Shown: positions 13,921 through 22,766 of the stretch, in pieces
Layout of the letters: the number at the start of each line of letters is the position of its first letter
How positions within the stretch are numbered: position 1 is the stretch's first letter
Origin: a virus
IMG/VR virus record: IMGVR_UViG_3300032213_001974
Coordinates: 1-61,885 of that record
Direction: 5' to 3' (one strand)
Length of the DNA: 61,885 nt
Program-made: the position numbers and the translations under genes
Notes under the pieces: generated by a model
What the model was told of the DNA's origin: nothing
The model's input: only the letters and a program-made list of their open reading frames with translations
Database searches by the model: none

Positions 13921-15666
13921 ATGATCAACTACGCAGTAGACTTTGAAACTTTCTACTCGGACGAATGCTCTGTCCGAATCCTCGGAAACCGAGGTTACTT
14001 TTCTCACCCCGAGTTTGACGCCTACATGGTGTCCGTTGTCGGCAGCGATGGCTACGAATACTGTGGTCACCCGAAGCTGTTTGACTGGAGCCTGCTTGCA
14101 GGCAACCGGGTTCTCTCACACAACGCCTCCTTCGACGAGAGTCTCTACCTGTTCGGCGTGGAGCAAGGCTGGTATCCCGCTGTAGACTTCGCCGAGTGGC
14201 ACTGCACTGCGGACTTGTGCGCCTACTTCAACATCCCCCGCTCGCTGAAAGGCGCAGTTAAGTGGATCTGGAAAGAGGAAATGCCGAAGACCACCCGCGA
14301 TAACATGAAGAATCGACGCTGGGAACTCATGTCGCCCGAGTTCAAAGCAGAGGTCACCGAATACGCCCTCAAGGATTCGCGTTACTGTCTCCGTGTGTGG
14401 GATGAACTCGAAGGCAGCTGGCCAGAGCAGGAGCGCTGGGTATCCAAGCACACCCGCGACATGATGCGCCGCGGCCTTCCGATGGACCTCGACCTCCTCC
14501 GCCAGAACCTGATCAACGCGAAGCGTGTTCTATTCGACGCCGAGAACATGATCCCATGGGCTGGGGAAAAGCCCCTCCTGTCGCCCAAGGCGTTCGCAGA
14601 AGAGTGCAAGAAGTACGGCATTGATCCCCCGGCGAGCCTCGCCATCGACAGTGAAGAAGCGGATAGCTGGATCGAGACCTATGGAGAGATTCTTCCATGG
14701 GCGACGGCAGTGCGCAGTTGGCGCAGCGTCAACTCTCTCGTGAAGAAGCTTGAGAGTTTCGACAATGGCACGCTCGACGGACGCTACTACGGCGGCATGA
14801 TGTACTGCGGGGCACACACGAAGCGATTCAGTGGGTCTGGAGGTAACGGGAACATGCAGAATCTACCAAAAAAGGTCATGCACGGTGCGAACATCCGGAA
14901 CATGATCAAGGCGAATCCGGGGCACAAGCTGGTGGTAGTTGATCTTTCGCAGATCGAGGTTCGCACAGTCCTGTGGCTGGCGCAGGACTACAAGGCGATG
15001 GTGATGCTTCGAAAGATTCCGGACATTTACACGGCATTCGCCATCATGTTCGGCCAGTGGTCTGAAGAGCAAGGCGACCTCAAGAAGGTGAATCCGGCAC
15101 TGCGTGATCGGTTCAAGACTGTTGGTCTCGGAGTTCAGTTCGGGGCGTCCGCTGGCAAAGTGGCGTCAATCACCGGGCAACCAGAGTCAGAAGCAGCAGC
15201 GTTTATTAACGCCTATCTGAAGGCTCTGCCGTCTGTGCCGCGCCTGTGGAAGTCCCTGAAGTCATCTCTTGCCGCAGCCCGGAAGGACGGGGTCCTCGAA
15301 TTCCTGCTCCCATCGGGCAACCGCCTGATTTACCGCGACGTGAAAGCGTGCGGAGCGCGTAGCACTACGGCGACGATCGTCAAGAACGGCAGTCCGATGA
15401 CTGTCCGGCTGTGGCACGGCTCACTGATCGAGAATCTGGCGCAGTCTCTGGCCCGAGACATCTTCGTGGACGCCGTTCGCCGGGTGGAGGCGCGGGGTTA
15501 CAAGCTGATCCTACACGTCCACGACGAACTTGTGGTAGAGATTCCTGAAGAGGAGTCTCAGAAATGTCTGGACGATTGCCTAGAAATCCTGTCTACTCCC
15601 CCCAGTTGGATTCCTGATATCCCTCTCTCCGCCGAAGGAAAAATCCTAGACCGCTACGAAAAGTAA
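13921..15666 (+). CDS. DNA polymerase, family A (581 aa)
   Basis: The N-terminal 3'-5' exonuclease carries ExoI VDFETFY (D7, E9), ExoII LSHNASFDESL (N68, D72) and ExoIII YALKDSRYC, so proofreading should be active. Polymerase motif A VVVDLSQIEVRT is near 340, motif B DRFKTVGLGVQFG follows, and motif C LHVHDELVVEI is near 537. The protein is compact (T7 DNA polymerase is 704 aa). The gene follows a terminator and lies 1 bp before the prim-pol gene, so the two are probably translated together as the fork module. Confidence 0.95.
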   Translation: MINYAVDFETFYSDECSVRILGNRGYFSHPEFDAYMVSVVGSDGYEYCGHPKLFDWSLLAGNRVLSHNASFDESLYLFGVEQGWYPAVDFAEWHCTADLCAYFNIPRSLKGAVKWIWKEEMPKTTRDNMKNRRWELMSPEFKAEVTEYALKDSRYCLRVWDELEGSWPEQERWVSKHTRDMMRRGLPMDLDLLRQNLINAKRVLFDAENMIPWAGEKPLLSPKAFAEECKKYGIDPPASLAIDSEEADSWIETYGEILPWATAVRSWRSVNSLVKKLESFDNGTLDGRYYGGMMYCGAHTKRFSGSGGNGNMQNLPKKVMHGANIRNMIKANPGHKLVVVDLSQIEVRTVLWLAQDYKAMVMLRKIPDIYTAFAIMFGQWSEEQGDLKKVNPALRDRFKTVGLGVQFGASAGKVASITGQPESEAAAFINAYLKALPSVPRLWKSLKSSLAAARKDGVLEFLLPSGNRLIYRDVKACGARSTTATIVKNGSPMTVRLWHGSLIENLAQSLARDIFVDAVRRVEARGYKLILHVHDELVVEIPEEESQKCLDDCLEILSTPPSWIPDIPLSAEGKILDRYEK

Positions 15667-15667
15667 A

Positions 15668-17803
15668 ATGTTCCGCTGCATCAAGAACCATCGAAGCGAT
15701 CGGGCAGACCTGATTCCCGATCCCTTCAATTTCAAGGGCGATTGCCCTGCCTTAAACAAGGAAGACCTGCGCAAGTGGCAGGGTAACGAAGACACGAATC
15801 ACCTTTTCTACTCGCTCTGCGAGGGGGTGAACCCGAACATCCGAATCAAGATCGACAACCCGGTAGCCCGGATCGCTGGATTCATCGCGGACTACGACGT
15901 TCCTGCACCAGACGACTTCGAGCTGCGCTTGAACGAAAACAAGCGGGTGGTCCTCATGCCGACCTACGCCCACCGCACGCGCAGCGGCAACTTCCGCCTG
16001 ATCTGGCTATTCCCCGAGCCGCTGGTCATTGCGGAGGATTACGTGAAGCCATTCATTGCGGAGTTCGCCAAGGACATCAATGCCCCGGCGATGTCTGCGG
16101 GCTTCGACAAGTGCTCGTTGAACCCGGCGCAGTACTACGAAGTAGGCTACGACTGGAAGCACACCGGGGACACCGTCCCACCGGAGTTCATTACCCGCGC
16201 CCTGTTCAATACCACGGCTCGGAAGACCATCGGCACCGACATCAACGTGCCGATCGAGTCTGTGGAGGAAGAATGCCTCCGCCGCTGGGCGAATCGCCTG
16301 CCAGTCGGCCTGAAGATCGGCCAGCGCGTCCCACTATTCTGGATTGACGACGGCGTGGAGCGCGAAGGAGGTATGGTAGGCGAACACGGCATCATCTGCT
16401 TCAGCGACCGGGCCGGGAAAGGCTTCGTGAGTTGGGCTGAGATTCTCGGAAGCGCCTTCGTCTCCTCTTTCGAGCAGAAGAAAGTGACCACGGCAGTCTC
16501 GGACGTATGGTACGACGGCAAACGCTACTACCGCTTCACTTCAAACGGTCTGTTTGATTTCCCCAAGGAGGACTTGACCATGGAACTGCGGTCCATCGGC
16601 CTCGCTGCCGAGAAAAAGAAGGGTCAGAGGGTCTCAGAAGTAGAACAAGCCTTACTCTACATTCAAGCGCACAACCGAATCCACGGCTGCGCTCCGATCC
16701 TGCACGAGAAAGACCGGATCGTGAAAGTCAACGGCTCCGTAGTACTCAACAGCAACCGCAACAAGTGCGTTGTTCCGGCTGAAGCCGCCACTGAGAAAGA
16801 CTTCCCGTTCCTTTCCAGCTTCTTCCAGCACTTCTTGGACGATCCAGACAGCTCTAACCCAACGGACTATTTGTTCGCGTGGATGAAGCGGGCGTATGAG
16901 TCGCTTCACCACGGGCACTTGTTCCAAGGACAGGCGGTGATCCTCGTTGGACCTACTGGCATGGGTAAGACCCTGTTCAGCAACAGGATTCTGGCGGGTC
17001 TACTGGGCGGCGCTGCTACGGCGAGTGACTACCTGCAAGCTCGGACGCAGTTCAACAAGGAACTCGCTGAGAATCCGGTGTGGTCAATCGACGATACGGC
17101 ATCTGCCACCAATGCTGCGGATCACCGCAAGTTCACCGAGCTTCTCAAGGCGCGAATCGCCAACCCGATGATCGACGTGATGGCGAAGTACCAAGACAGC
17201 GTTCGTATTCCTTGGGCTGGGCGAATCATCATCTCGCTCAACGAAGACGTGCAGTCCCTCGCCGTAGTTCCGTCACTCGACGTGAGCAACGCGGATAAGT
17301 TGCTCGGATTCCGGGTGAGCACGCTGCACAAGCCGAAGTTCCCACCCAACCACGAGCTTGAGAAGATCATCTCAGCCGAGTTGCCCTACTTCGCCCGCTT
17401 CCTGCTGGACTGGGACGTTCCTGAGCGTGTCGTGGGCAATGCCCGCTTCGGCGTGGATCACTACATGCACCCGTTCATCATGAACGCGGCTCGTGATAAC
17501 GGAAGCCGGGCTCCCGCCATCGAAGCGATCGAAATGTTCGCCCGCGTCCACCGCGAGGCGACTGGACATTCCGAATGGAGGGGCACTGCCACCATGCTGC
17601 GCTCGTTGTTCAACGACTACGCGGATCTCAGCGGACTCAGCTTCAGCCGCGACCAGTACGCACTGGCTCGTGGGCTGGCCTCCGCCGAGGAAGCCTACAA
17701 CACTGGCATGCCGAATGCCCGCCCTGTGACTTCCGAGTCACGCGGCAAGGGCAAGCGGTACACGATCGACCTCGACAAGAAATACGACGACGAAGAAGAC
17801 TGA
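15668..17803 (+). CDS. Primase-polymerase with AAA+/SF3-type helicase domain (711 aa)
   Basis: The N-terminal archaeo-eukaryotic-primase-like domain has GFIADYDVP (DxD at 75/77), the basic RTRSGNFRLIW and GFDKCSLNPAQYYEVG in the order seen in NrS-1-type prim-pols. The usual motif II His is not obvious. The C-terminal helicase has Walker A GPTGMGKT at 428-435, and NPVWSIDDTAS is consistent with Walker B. IIISLNED is consistent with sensor I. One protein would prime and unwind, which explains the lack of DnaG or DnaB genes. It sits next to PolA, so the replisome is PolA plus prim-pol. Confidence 0.88.
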   Translation: MFRCIKNHRSDRADLIPDPFNFKGDCPALNKEDLRKWQGNEDTNHLFYSLCEGVNPNIRIKIDNPVARIAGFIADYDVPAPDDFELRLNENKRVVLMPTYAHRTRSGNFRLIWLFPEPLVIAEDYVKPFIAEFAKDINAPAMSAGFDKCSLNPAQYYEVGYDWKHTGDTVPPEFITRALFNTTARKTIGTDINVPIESVEEECLRRWANRLPVGLKIGQRVPLFWIDDGVEREGGMVGEHGIICFSDRAGKGFVSWAEILGSAFVSSFEQKKVTTAVSDVWYDGKRYYRFTSNGLFDFPKEDLTMELRSIGLAAEKKKGQRVSEVEQALLYIQAHNRIHGCAPILHEKDRIVKVNGSVVLNSNRNKCVVPAEAATEKDFPFLSSFFQHFLDDPDSSNPTDYLFAWMKRAYESLHHGHLFQGQAVILVGPTGMGKTLFSNRILAGLLGGAATASDYLQARTQFNKELAENPVWSIDDTASATNAADHRKFTELLKARIANPMIDVMAKYQDSVRIPWAGRIIISLNEDVQSLAVVPSLDVSNADKLLGFRVSTLHKPKFPPNHELEKIISAELPYFARFLLDWDVPERVVGNARFGVDHYMHPFIMNAARDNGSRAPAIEAIEMFARVHREATGHSEWRGTATMLRSLFNDYADLSGLSFSRDQYALARGLASAEEAYNTGMPNARPVTSESRGKGKRYTIDLDKKYDDEED

Positions 17804-17804
17804 C

Positions 17805-18071
17805 ATGCTAGCCCAACCCCGCATCTCACAGGCTGCCTTTTCGGGAACCCCGAAGAGGCGGCTGTACTTCATCTCCTACGAAGCCTCCTTCGTGGAAATC
17901 TCAATTACAGAGAAAGGCGAAGTGCAGATGGACGCCAACTTGCTACAAGACCCTCCACCGGGCGTCTTGGGTGAGTGGATCGAGCAGGTCGCAAAGGACG
18001 CAGCAGAGTCCTATGGAGGCGATGCCAACCAACTGAGCGACACAATCGTCAAAGCCCTCGCTGACACATGA
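17805..18071 (+). CDS. Hypothetical protein (88 aa)
   Basis: The sequence has a beta-type N-terminus (RRLYFISYEASFVEISITE) and an acidic helical C-terminus (VLGEWIEQVAKDAAESYGG). No family is recognised. It starts 1 bp after the prim-pol stop, and its own stop overlaps the start of the next gene (ATGA), so it is part of the replication operon. Confidence 0.65.
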   Translation: MLAQPRISQAAFSGTPKRRLYFISYEASFVEISITEKGEVQMDANLLQDPPPGVLGEWIEQVAKDAAESYGGDANQLSDTIVKALADT

Positions 18072-18496
18072 AGCATGCAAGAAAAGTTCGCGTGTTCGAC
18101 GCCTGTTGGAACGCCACGATTGACGTGGTGTGGAACCTTGACTACGACAAGTTTCTAGTCCTCCTCGGCAGGACCTACGAAACTTTTCTCCTCGATGACA
18201 CGCCTACTGATGGCCAGTGCATCCAGTTTGACGGACCCAAAGGTGGAGCAGACGTTCTGATTTACCTCAGAACGTGGGATTCCAACCCGTCAAGCTGGGG
18301 CGCACTCGCCCATGAGTGTTTCCACGCCTGCAATATCCTGCTCGCAGAGCGCGGACAGAAGTTCGACGCGTCCAATGACGAGGCGTACGCATACTTCTTC
18401 AGCTCAACGATCGAAAGGATCGGAGAGCTGATAGAGAAAAAGGAGCGCCTGCTTAACCAAGCGGCGCAGCGACGTAAGCGCGCACGGAGCCGCTAG
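18068..18496 (+). CDS. HExxH zinc-metallopeptidase-like protein (142 aa)
   Basis: LAHECFHACNI at about residues 80-90 is an HExxH zinc motif. NDEAYAYFF, about 21 residues downstream, supplies a candidate third ligand Glu, as in gluzincins. The protein is small and single-domain, with a basic C-terminus (RRKRARSR). Similar proteins occur in tailed phages with unknown substrates. It is the last gene of the rightward early block, and its end overlaps the convergent leftward gene by 44 bp. Confidence 0.75.
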   Translation: MKHARKVRVFDACWNATIDVVWNLDYDKFLVLLGRTYETFLLDDTPTDGQCIQFDGPKGGADVLIYLRTWDSNPSSWGALAHECFHACNILLAERGQKFDASNDEAYAYFFSSTIERIGELIEKKERLLNQAAQRRKRARSR

Positions 18497-18704
18497 TCAG
18501 CGTGAAAGCCGTGAAGTTGCCGTACAGGACAAAGTTCGCTGGGTAAGCAAATCCTGTAGCGGCATCACCAGATCCGGTCAGATCGGTGAGCGTCGAGAAA
18601 GTTGTGGCAGTGATACAGTGAATCGCGGCGAACTGCCCGGTGACTGCGGTAGTTCCGGTTTCAGTGACAGATCCGCTAAGGAAGATGGGTTGCTTGACTA
18701 ACAT
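18453..18704 (-). CDS. Small structural-type protein (83 aa)
   Basis: The start is ATG 18704 (MLVKQPIFLSGSVTETG). It is Thr/Ser/Gly/Ala-rich and beta-type (ITATTFSTLTDLTGSGDAAT), like decoration or fibre-tip proteins. A GTG or upstream ATG at 18740 would overlap the preceding gene. It is the last gene of the leftward structural block and overlaps the convergent metallopeptidase gene. No specific family is recognised. Confidence 0.6.
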   Translation of the reverse strand: MLVKQPIFLSGSVTETGTTAVTGQFAAIHCITATTFSTLTDLTGSGDAATGFAYPANFVLYGNFTAFTLTSGSVRAYVAAPLG

Positions 18705-18705
18705 A

Positions 18706-19662
18706 TTAGTAGATGTTGTAGGGGTGGGAGGCTCCTTCACCGAAGCCGGACATTTGAATCATCGGTCGGGCGGAACCGCGAGAAGCATCAAGCTCGTCTT
18801 CGAGCATCTGCCTGCATACGCCCCAGTGGTAATTGGCTCGCTGCACGTCTGCATTGTCCTCGGCGATCCGGCCAAGCAGCGCGTGCTTGATGGCGTTGAT
18901 GTTTGCGAGGTGGATGATTTCGTCACCAGAGGTGAGGAACGGAGCCTTCCGCTTGACGAGAAGAGTAACTACAGAATCCGTCTGAGCACCAGTCACCTTG
19001 AATCGGCGGAACTGGGTAGTGCCACTCCCCGCAGGGGCAGTAGCGATTTCCATTCGGGTATCTCCATCTACTCTAAAGGATACTGCGAATGGAAGGTTAT
19101 CGAAAGTAATGGACGTGATTGTGTTTATCGCCTGACTAAACTCAACAGTAACTCCCGAGATAGAAGCGCTAATTTGCTGACCGCCTGAAGTCTGTGTGCC
19201 AGTAATCGTGATTGTCACTCCTTCCAAGTCTTCAGCAGCCACTGAGGAACCCGTCGTAAGATTGTACAGGAACACTTGGTCGATCCCCGGCGAAATGTCC
19301 TCTGGATCTGTTACTTCAAAAACGGTTGTGAGGTCCTTGGTGACCGGGTGGTAGCCCAAGTCAATCAGTCCGTAGAATCCCGGAATCTGGTCTTGCCTGC
19401 CGATCTGGCGAATGTCGTGCCACATGTTCCGCACTGGGCGAGGGAGATCGTCCACGGTAGCAGACAGCACCGCTTCGGTGTCCTCTGGCAAGCTGATGTA
19501 CCCGTTACCAGCGTCCAGCTGGATCTCGTACACGGTATCACGCCACATGCCCATAGAATAAACCCTTGGTAGGACCTGATTCAATGCGGCAAGGAAATCT
19601 CCATCCGGCTCAATGTATTGGCCGAGCTGCTGGGAAATCTGGGCTGCTGTCAGGGCGGGCAT
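18706..19662 (-). CDS. Head-tail connector/tail structural protein candidate (318 aa)
   Basis: The N-terminus YIEPDGDFLAALNQVLPRVY and WRDTVYEIQL and the C-terminal helical region HALLGRIAEDNADVQRANYH resemble head-tail adaptor-like proteins of podoviruses in layout. In between are Thr/Ser-rich beta segments (EGVTITITGTQTSGGQQISA). The identity is not certain. It lies among tail genes in the leftward block. It is 1 bp before the 83-residue gene. Confidence 0.6.
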   Translation of the reverse strand: MPALTAAQISQQLGQYIEPDGDFLAALNQVLPRVYSMGMWRDTVYEIQLDAGNGYISLPEDTEAVLSATVDDLPRPVRNMWHDIRQIGRQDQIPGFYGLIDLGYHPVTKDLTTVFEVTDPEDISPGIDQVFLYNLTTGSSVAAEDLEGVTITITGTQTSGGQQISASISGVTVEFSQAINTITSITFDNLPFAVSFRVDGDTRMEIATAPAGSGTTQFRRFKVTGAQTDSVVTLLVKRKAPFLTSGDEIIHLANINAIKHALLGRIAEDNADVQRANYHWGVCRQMLEDELDASRGSARPMIQMSGFGEGASHPYNIY

Positions 19663-19703
19663 GGCTCAAGAATACTGGTAAATGGTAAGGGATTCAAGAT
19701 TCG

Positions 19704-19889
19704 TTACACGGGCTTCGGTGAATTTCCACCACACGTGAGACACGGAACAACCAAGGTTTGACCCTGAAAAGTATTCCCATCCGGCTTGCCTTTCACTCGA
19801 AACCGAATTTTTGCCGCTTTTGCCAGCTGACCCTCTGTTGGTCGCGGCAGTCGAATTCCTTCTTTAGGGAGAGCAAATGGATCATTCAT
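19704..19889 (-). CDS. Small basic protein with CxxC (61 aa)
   Basis: MNDPFALPKEGIRLPRPTEG is followed by a Lys-rich helix and the CLTCGGNSPKPV C-terminus with one CxxC pair. ATG 19889 overlaps the stop of the upstream gene (ATGA), which argues that it is translated. No family is recognised. A role in tail assembly is only inferred from position. Confidence 0.6.
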   Translation of the reverse strand: MNDPFALPKEGIRLPRPTEGQLAKAAKIRFRVKGKPDGNTFQGQTLVVPCLTCGGNSPKPV

Positions 19890-21049
19890 GCTGGTGGGAT
19901 GTATGTAGAACCAGAGTATTGGGGCTTATTTCCATAGGGTCCATTTCCGCGACAGGTAAACCGAAAATTGCGGATTTCAACCACGCCAACGATACCAGCG
20001 GGCACAGTCACTTCGGTGCTCCAAGGAGAAAACCAACTTGCGTCATCGGGATCTTCCGCATTTCCGGGGCCTGACCACGTGTATGACTTTGCCGTAACCG
20101 TGGGAGCGTCACCCGAATAGCCTTCCTCAGCGTACCCATCGGGGAAGAAAACCTCGTCCCATTCAAGCGAGAAGGTAGTTCCAGTGTGGTCCGAGGGAAT
20201 CCTGAAGCGATAGCGCCCCTTGGTTTCGGTCTCTGCCTCGGGGCAATCCAAGGCTGGCTCATACACCACGGGATCAGCATCAGGATCCACCGGGCAAAGA
20301 GTGTATACAATAGAGCGACCAGCCAAATAGGTGCCTCCGGGAGTCCACGTGGCATCAGCCATGACAATGTCCACCTCAGACTGAAGGTCTCCCACGGTCC
20401 ACCGATTCGAGTAAGTATCCGTAGCTGACCAAGTCTGGGTTCCCGCTGTTTCTGAGTAGGTGATCGTAGACCCACTGCCAACCGGATTAGAGAAATTGCA
20501 TGCGCTCGACGGGCAAGCTGTTCCCGGCGTCGTGACAGCAGGAAGACCTTCGTAAGTAGTTGTAGTGGAGCTCGTGCAAACTACCGGGGGCGTGTCCGAA
20601 TCGTAAGTGGAGCTCGCGGTGTAAACCTGAGAAAGGATAGCGCCTTCATCTGGCGGATCATCGTAAGTAGTCGTTGTTGTCGAGGTCTCGCTTGAATTGG
20701 AAGTGATATGCTGGCGACAAATCCGACCACCTTCAGTGGTGACCATTTCCTTCGTCCAGTTTTCGTTTGAAGACCGACTGGTTGAAAAGCTCGTGGTCCG
20801 GTCACTGTAGTCCGTGCTGAAGCTGTTCGAGTAGTTGCAGGAACGATCAAGGTTTTTCCAACGGGCGTACTGCATATTGCAGTCGAAGCCATCCAAAAAT
20901 GCGTTTATGAAAAAGTAGCAGTCGATGGCGAAGAACGCTTCCTTATTCTCGATTTCAATCTCGGGAGTAGGGCAATCAGGCATCCCGCAGCACCCGCAGT
21001 ATCCGAGGCGGGTATTCCAGTCTTCAAGAGTTTCAATGGTGTCTGGCAT
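19886..21049 (-). CDS. Large Thr/Ser/Cys-rich virion protein (387 aa)
   Basis: ATG 21049 (MPDTIETLEDWN) overlaps the stop of the upstream gene. A Cys-rich N-terminus (LGYCGCCGMPDCP) is followed by long Thr/Ser/Tyr-rich stretches (SSETSTTTTTYDD, VCTSSTTTTYEG) and a beta-rich C-terminus. The composition fits a surface-exposed tail, receptor-binding or appendage protein. The Cys pattern is unusual for a virion protein. No named family is recognised. Confidence 0.6.
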   Translation of the reverse strand: MPDTIETLEDWNTRLGYCGCCGMPDCPTPEIEIENKEAFFAIDCYFFINAFLDGFDCNMQYARWKNLDRSCNYSNSFSTDYSDRTTSFSTSRSSNENWTKEMVTTEGGRICRQHITSNSSETSTTTTTYDDPPDEGAILSQVYTASSTYDSDTPPVVCTSSTTTTYEGLPAVTTPGTACPSSACNFSNPVGSGSTITYSETAGTQTWSATDTYSNRWTVGDLQSEVDIVMADATWTPGGTYLAGRSIVYTLCPVDPDADPVVYEPALDCPEAETETKGRYRFRIPSDHTGTTFSLEWDEVFFPDGYAEEGYSGDAPTVTAKSYTWSGPGNAEDPDDASWFSPWSTEVTVPAGIVGVVEIRNFRFTCRGNGPYGNKPQYSGSTYIPPA

Positions 21050-21564
21050 CAACCGCGAGTGTAAGAGAGAGAACCGGGACAGTGACTTACTTGAAAGTTT
21101 CCACAACCTGCCGAGCGGAAAGTATCATCGAGGAAATCACCTAAGTCAATGTAAAGCTTGCCGTCTTCATTTGTCGCAGTAGGGATATCATTGGAGGGTA
21201 TTGCAGCCCCGTAGCGTACGTTAGCCCCTGTGACGTTTCCTCCGGGCAGGAGCACGCCGTCTATCAGCGTGGCGGTGAAATCAACTTCAAGATATAGGTG
21301 GCTTTCGTCAGTCGGCGATGACGGGATAGAGAAGTCAGGAACAGTTTCATTTCCTGTGCCTCCGGATACGGTTCCGCCGCGGAGCATAGTAGCAGACCCA
21401 TCGGTGTATGTCGTGCCAAATGGGCAGGTTGAATTCCCACTAGAGCTCCCACTGGGATCGCGCTCTTGAATCTCAGATCCCGGACCTACTTCGTAGCTGT
21501 AGGCGGGGGCCTGAAATCCGGAAAATGCAGGAGTGCTATTTACTGGAGCTACGTCGTAGATCAT
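21049..21564 (-). CDS. Structural-type protein (171 aa)
   Basis: The start ATG 21564 (MIYDVAPVNSTPAFSG) overlaps the stop of the upstream gene (ATGA). The 21771 ATG would overlap that gene by 200 bases in another frame. The protein is Gly/Ser/Thr-rich and beta-type (FSIPSSPTDESHLYLEVDFT), with a C-terminal SAGCGNFQVSHCPG. It is probably a tail or appendage component. No family is recognised. Confidence 0.6.
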   Translation of the reverse strand: MIYDVAPVNSTPAFSGFQAPAYSYEVGPGSEIQERDPSGSSSGNSTCPFGTTYTDGSATMLRGGTVSGGTGNETVPDFSIPSSPTDESHLYLEVDFTATLIDGVLLPGGNVTGANVRYGAAIPSNDIPTATNEDGKLYIDLGDFLDDTFRSAGCGNFQVSHCPGSLSYTRG

Positions 21565-22766
21565 GGTACCGCAGTCGTAGGTCGGTAGACAGTGAGAGTT
21601 TTTCGGAGATACCCGCCGCGGAACGGCTGCTGCTCGTCCGAGGCAATAATAGAAGCTGGCCAGTCTGTAGGAATAGTAGCAGCAAACGTGCGCTCCGATC
21701 CAGCATTCTGGTCGAAGACAGGGTCCGTGTTTCCGGTATTCGCACTGACTGTCACAGAACCATGGAGACACGCTCCAACTGACAAGCCATACAACGGCGA
21801 GTTGTACACGATCGGAAGCGGGCGCATCGTCTGAGGGTCAGACAGCGTGTGCGGCGCTATGCTCCACGCTTCAACCACTTGAGCCTTGCACGGACCACTG
21901 TATCCCTCGCGCAAGTAGTACGGGCGAGAGTAGTATCTCGAAGACCCATCCCGTAGCAACCAGTCCATGGTCTCGATTCCTTCGAGAACCGGGGGCCAGC
22001 TGTAGTCCGCAGTAGTGTAGTAAGTTCGGCCACTTGTGACGAAGTCGCTTGGCAGCACGTCTCGGACAGAAACGGCGAACCAGTTCGCGCTCAGAGCGCG
22101 ACCCTCGCGGAAAGTTCCGTTCGACTGTAGCCCCCAAAAGGAATTTGTCTTGGAGGCGAACAGGTTCTCGATGGTCGAACCGCCAACGCTCTCGCCACGG
22201 TAGTAAAGTGTTTGAGTCGTGGACAGATTCCTTCCGCTGAACTCGTCGAAGTCATTCTGGATCAAGTCAACACGCTTAACGAATACCTGTTGGTCTATGA
22301 TGAAAATGGAATCGAGTTCCTTATCCCCGGTTCGGATTTCCTTGCGCTCGGCGAGCACGTAGCTACTAGAGAAAAGATCGACAGGAACATTCGGTTGGGC
22401 TGTTCCCATGGCTGGGGAAGCGCTGTCGAAGTCATCGCGAAGCGTGATGTAGGTTCGTGATACCGCGTCAAAGCGGGTGCCGCCGATGTCGGCCTGAGTA
22501 AACTCCCAGTTGTAGTCATCCTGATTCTCGCGGGGTGCTGCCCAATAGAAGCGGAACATCAAGCCCTGCTCATCCACTGCTGGCTGGGCGTAGCAAAAAA
22601 GATGGTTCGGGTACTTGTTAGAATCCGGATGCGGAGTTCCGTATTCCGGAATCGTGATCTTGGAAGTGTCTACGGTCTGCGAAATAACAGTATCCGCAAC
22701 TTTCGGAGATACGAAGTTGCGGAGCTTCTGTCTTACTGGAGACAAATCTGAAACAGAGATAGGCAT
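21561..22766 (-). CDS. Virion/tail protein of unknown function (401 aa)
   Basis: This is a soluble beta-rich protein with aromatic residues throughout (LMFRFYWAAPRENQDDYNWE, SSRYYSRPYYLREGYSG) and no enzymatic motif. The N-terminus MPISVSDLSPVRQKL overlaps the upstream gene end. It lies downstream of a fibre-like gene. It could be a baseplate, nozzle or tail appendage component. I cannot assign a family. Confidence 0.6.
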   Translation of the reverse strand: MPISVSDLSPVRQKLRNFVSPKVADTVISQTVDTSKITIPEYGTPHPDSNKYPNHLFCYAQPAVDEQGLMFRFYWAAPRENQDDYNWEFTQADIGGTRFDAVSRTYITLRDDFDSASPAMGTAQPNVPVDLFSSSYVLAERKEIRTGDKELDSIFIIDQQVFVKRVDLIQNDFDEFSGRNLSTTQTLYYRGESVGGSTIENLFASKTNSFWGLQSNGTFREGRALSANWFAVSVRDVLPSDFVTSGRTYYTTADYSWPPVLEGIETMDWLLRDGSSRYYSRPYYLREGYSGPCKAQVVEAWSIAPHTLSDPQTMRPLPIVYNSPLYGLSVGACLHGSVTVSANTGNTDPVFDQNAGSERTFAATIPTDWPASIIASDEQQPFRGGYLRKTLTVYRPTTAVP

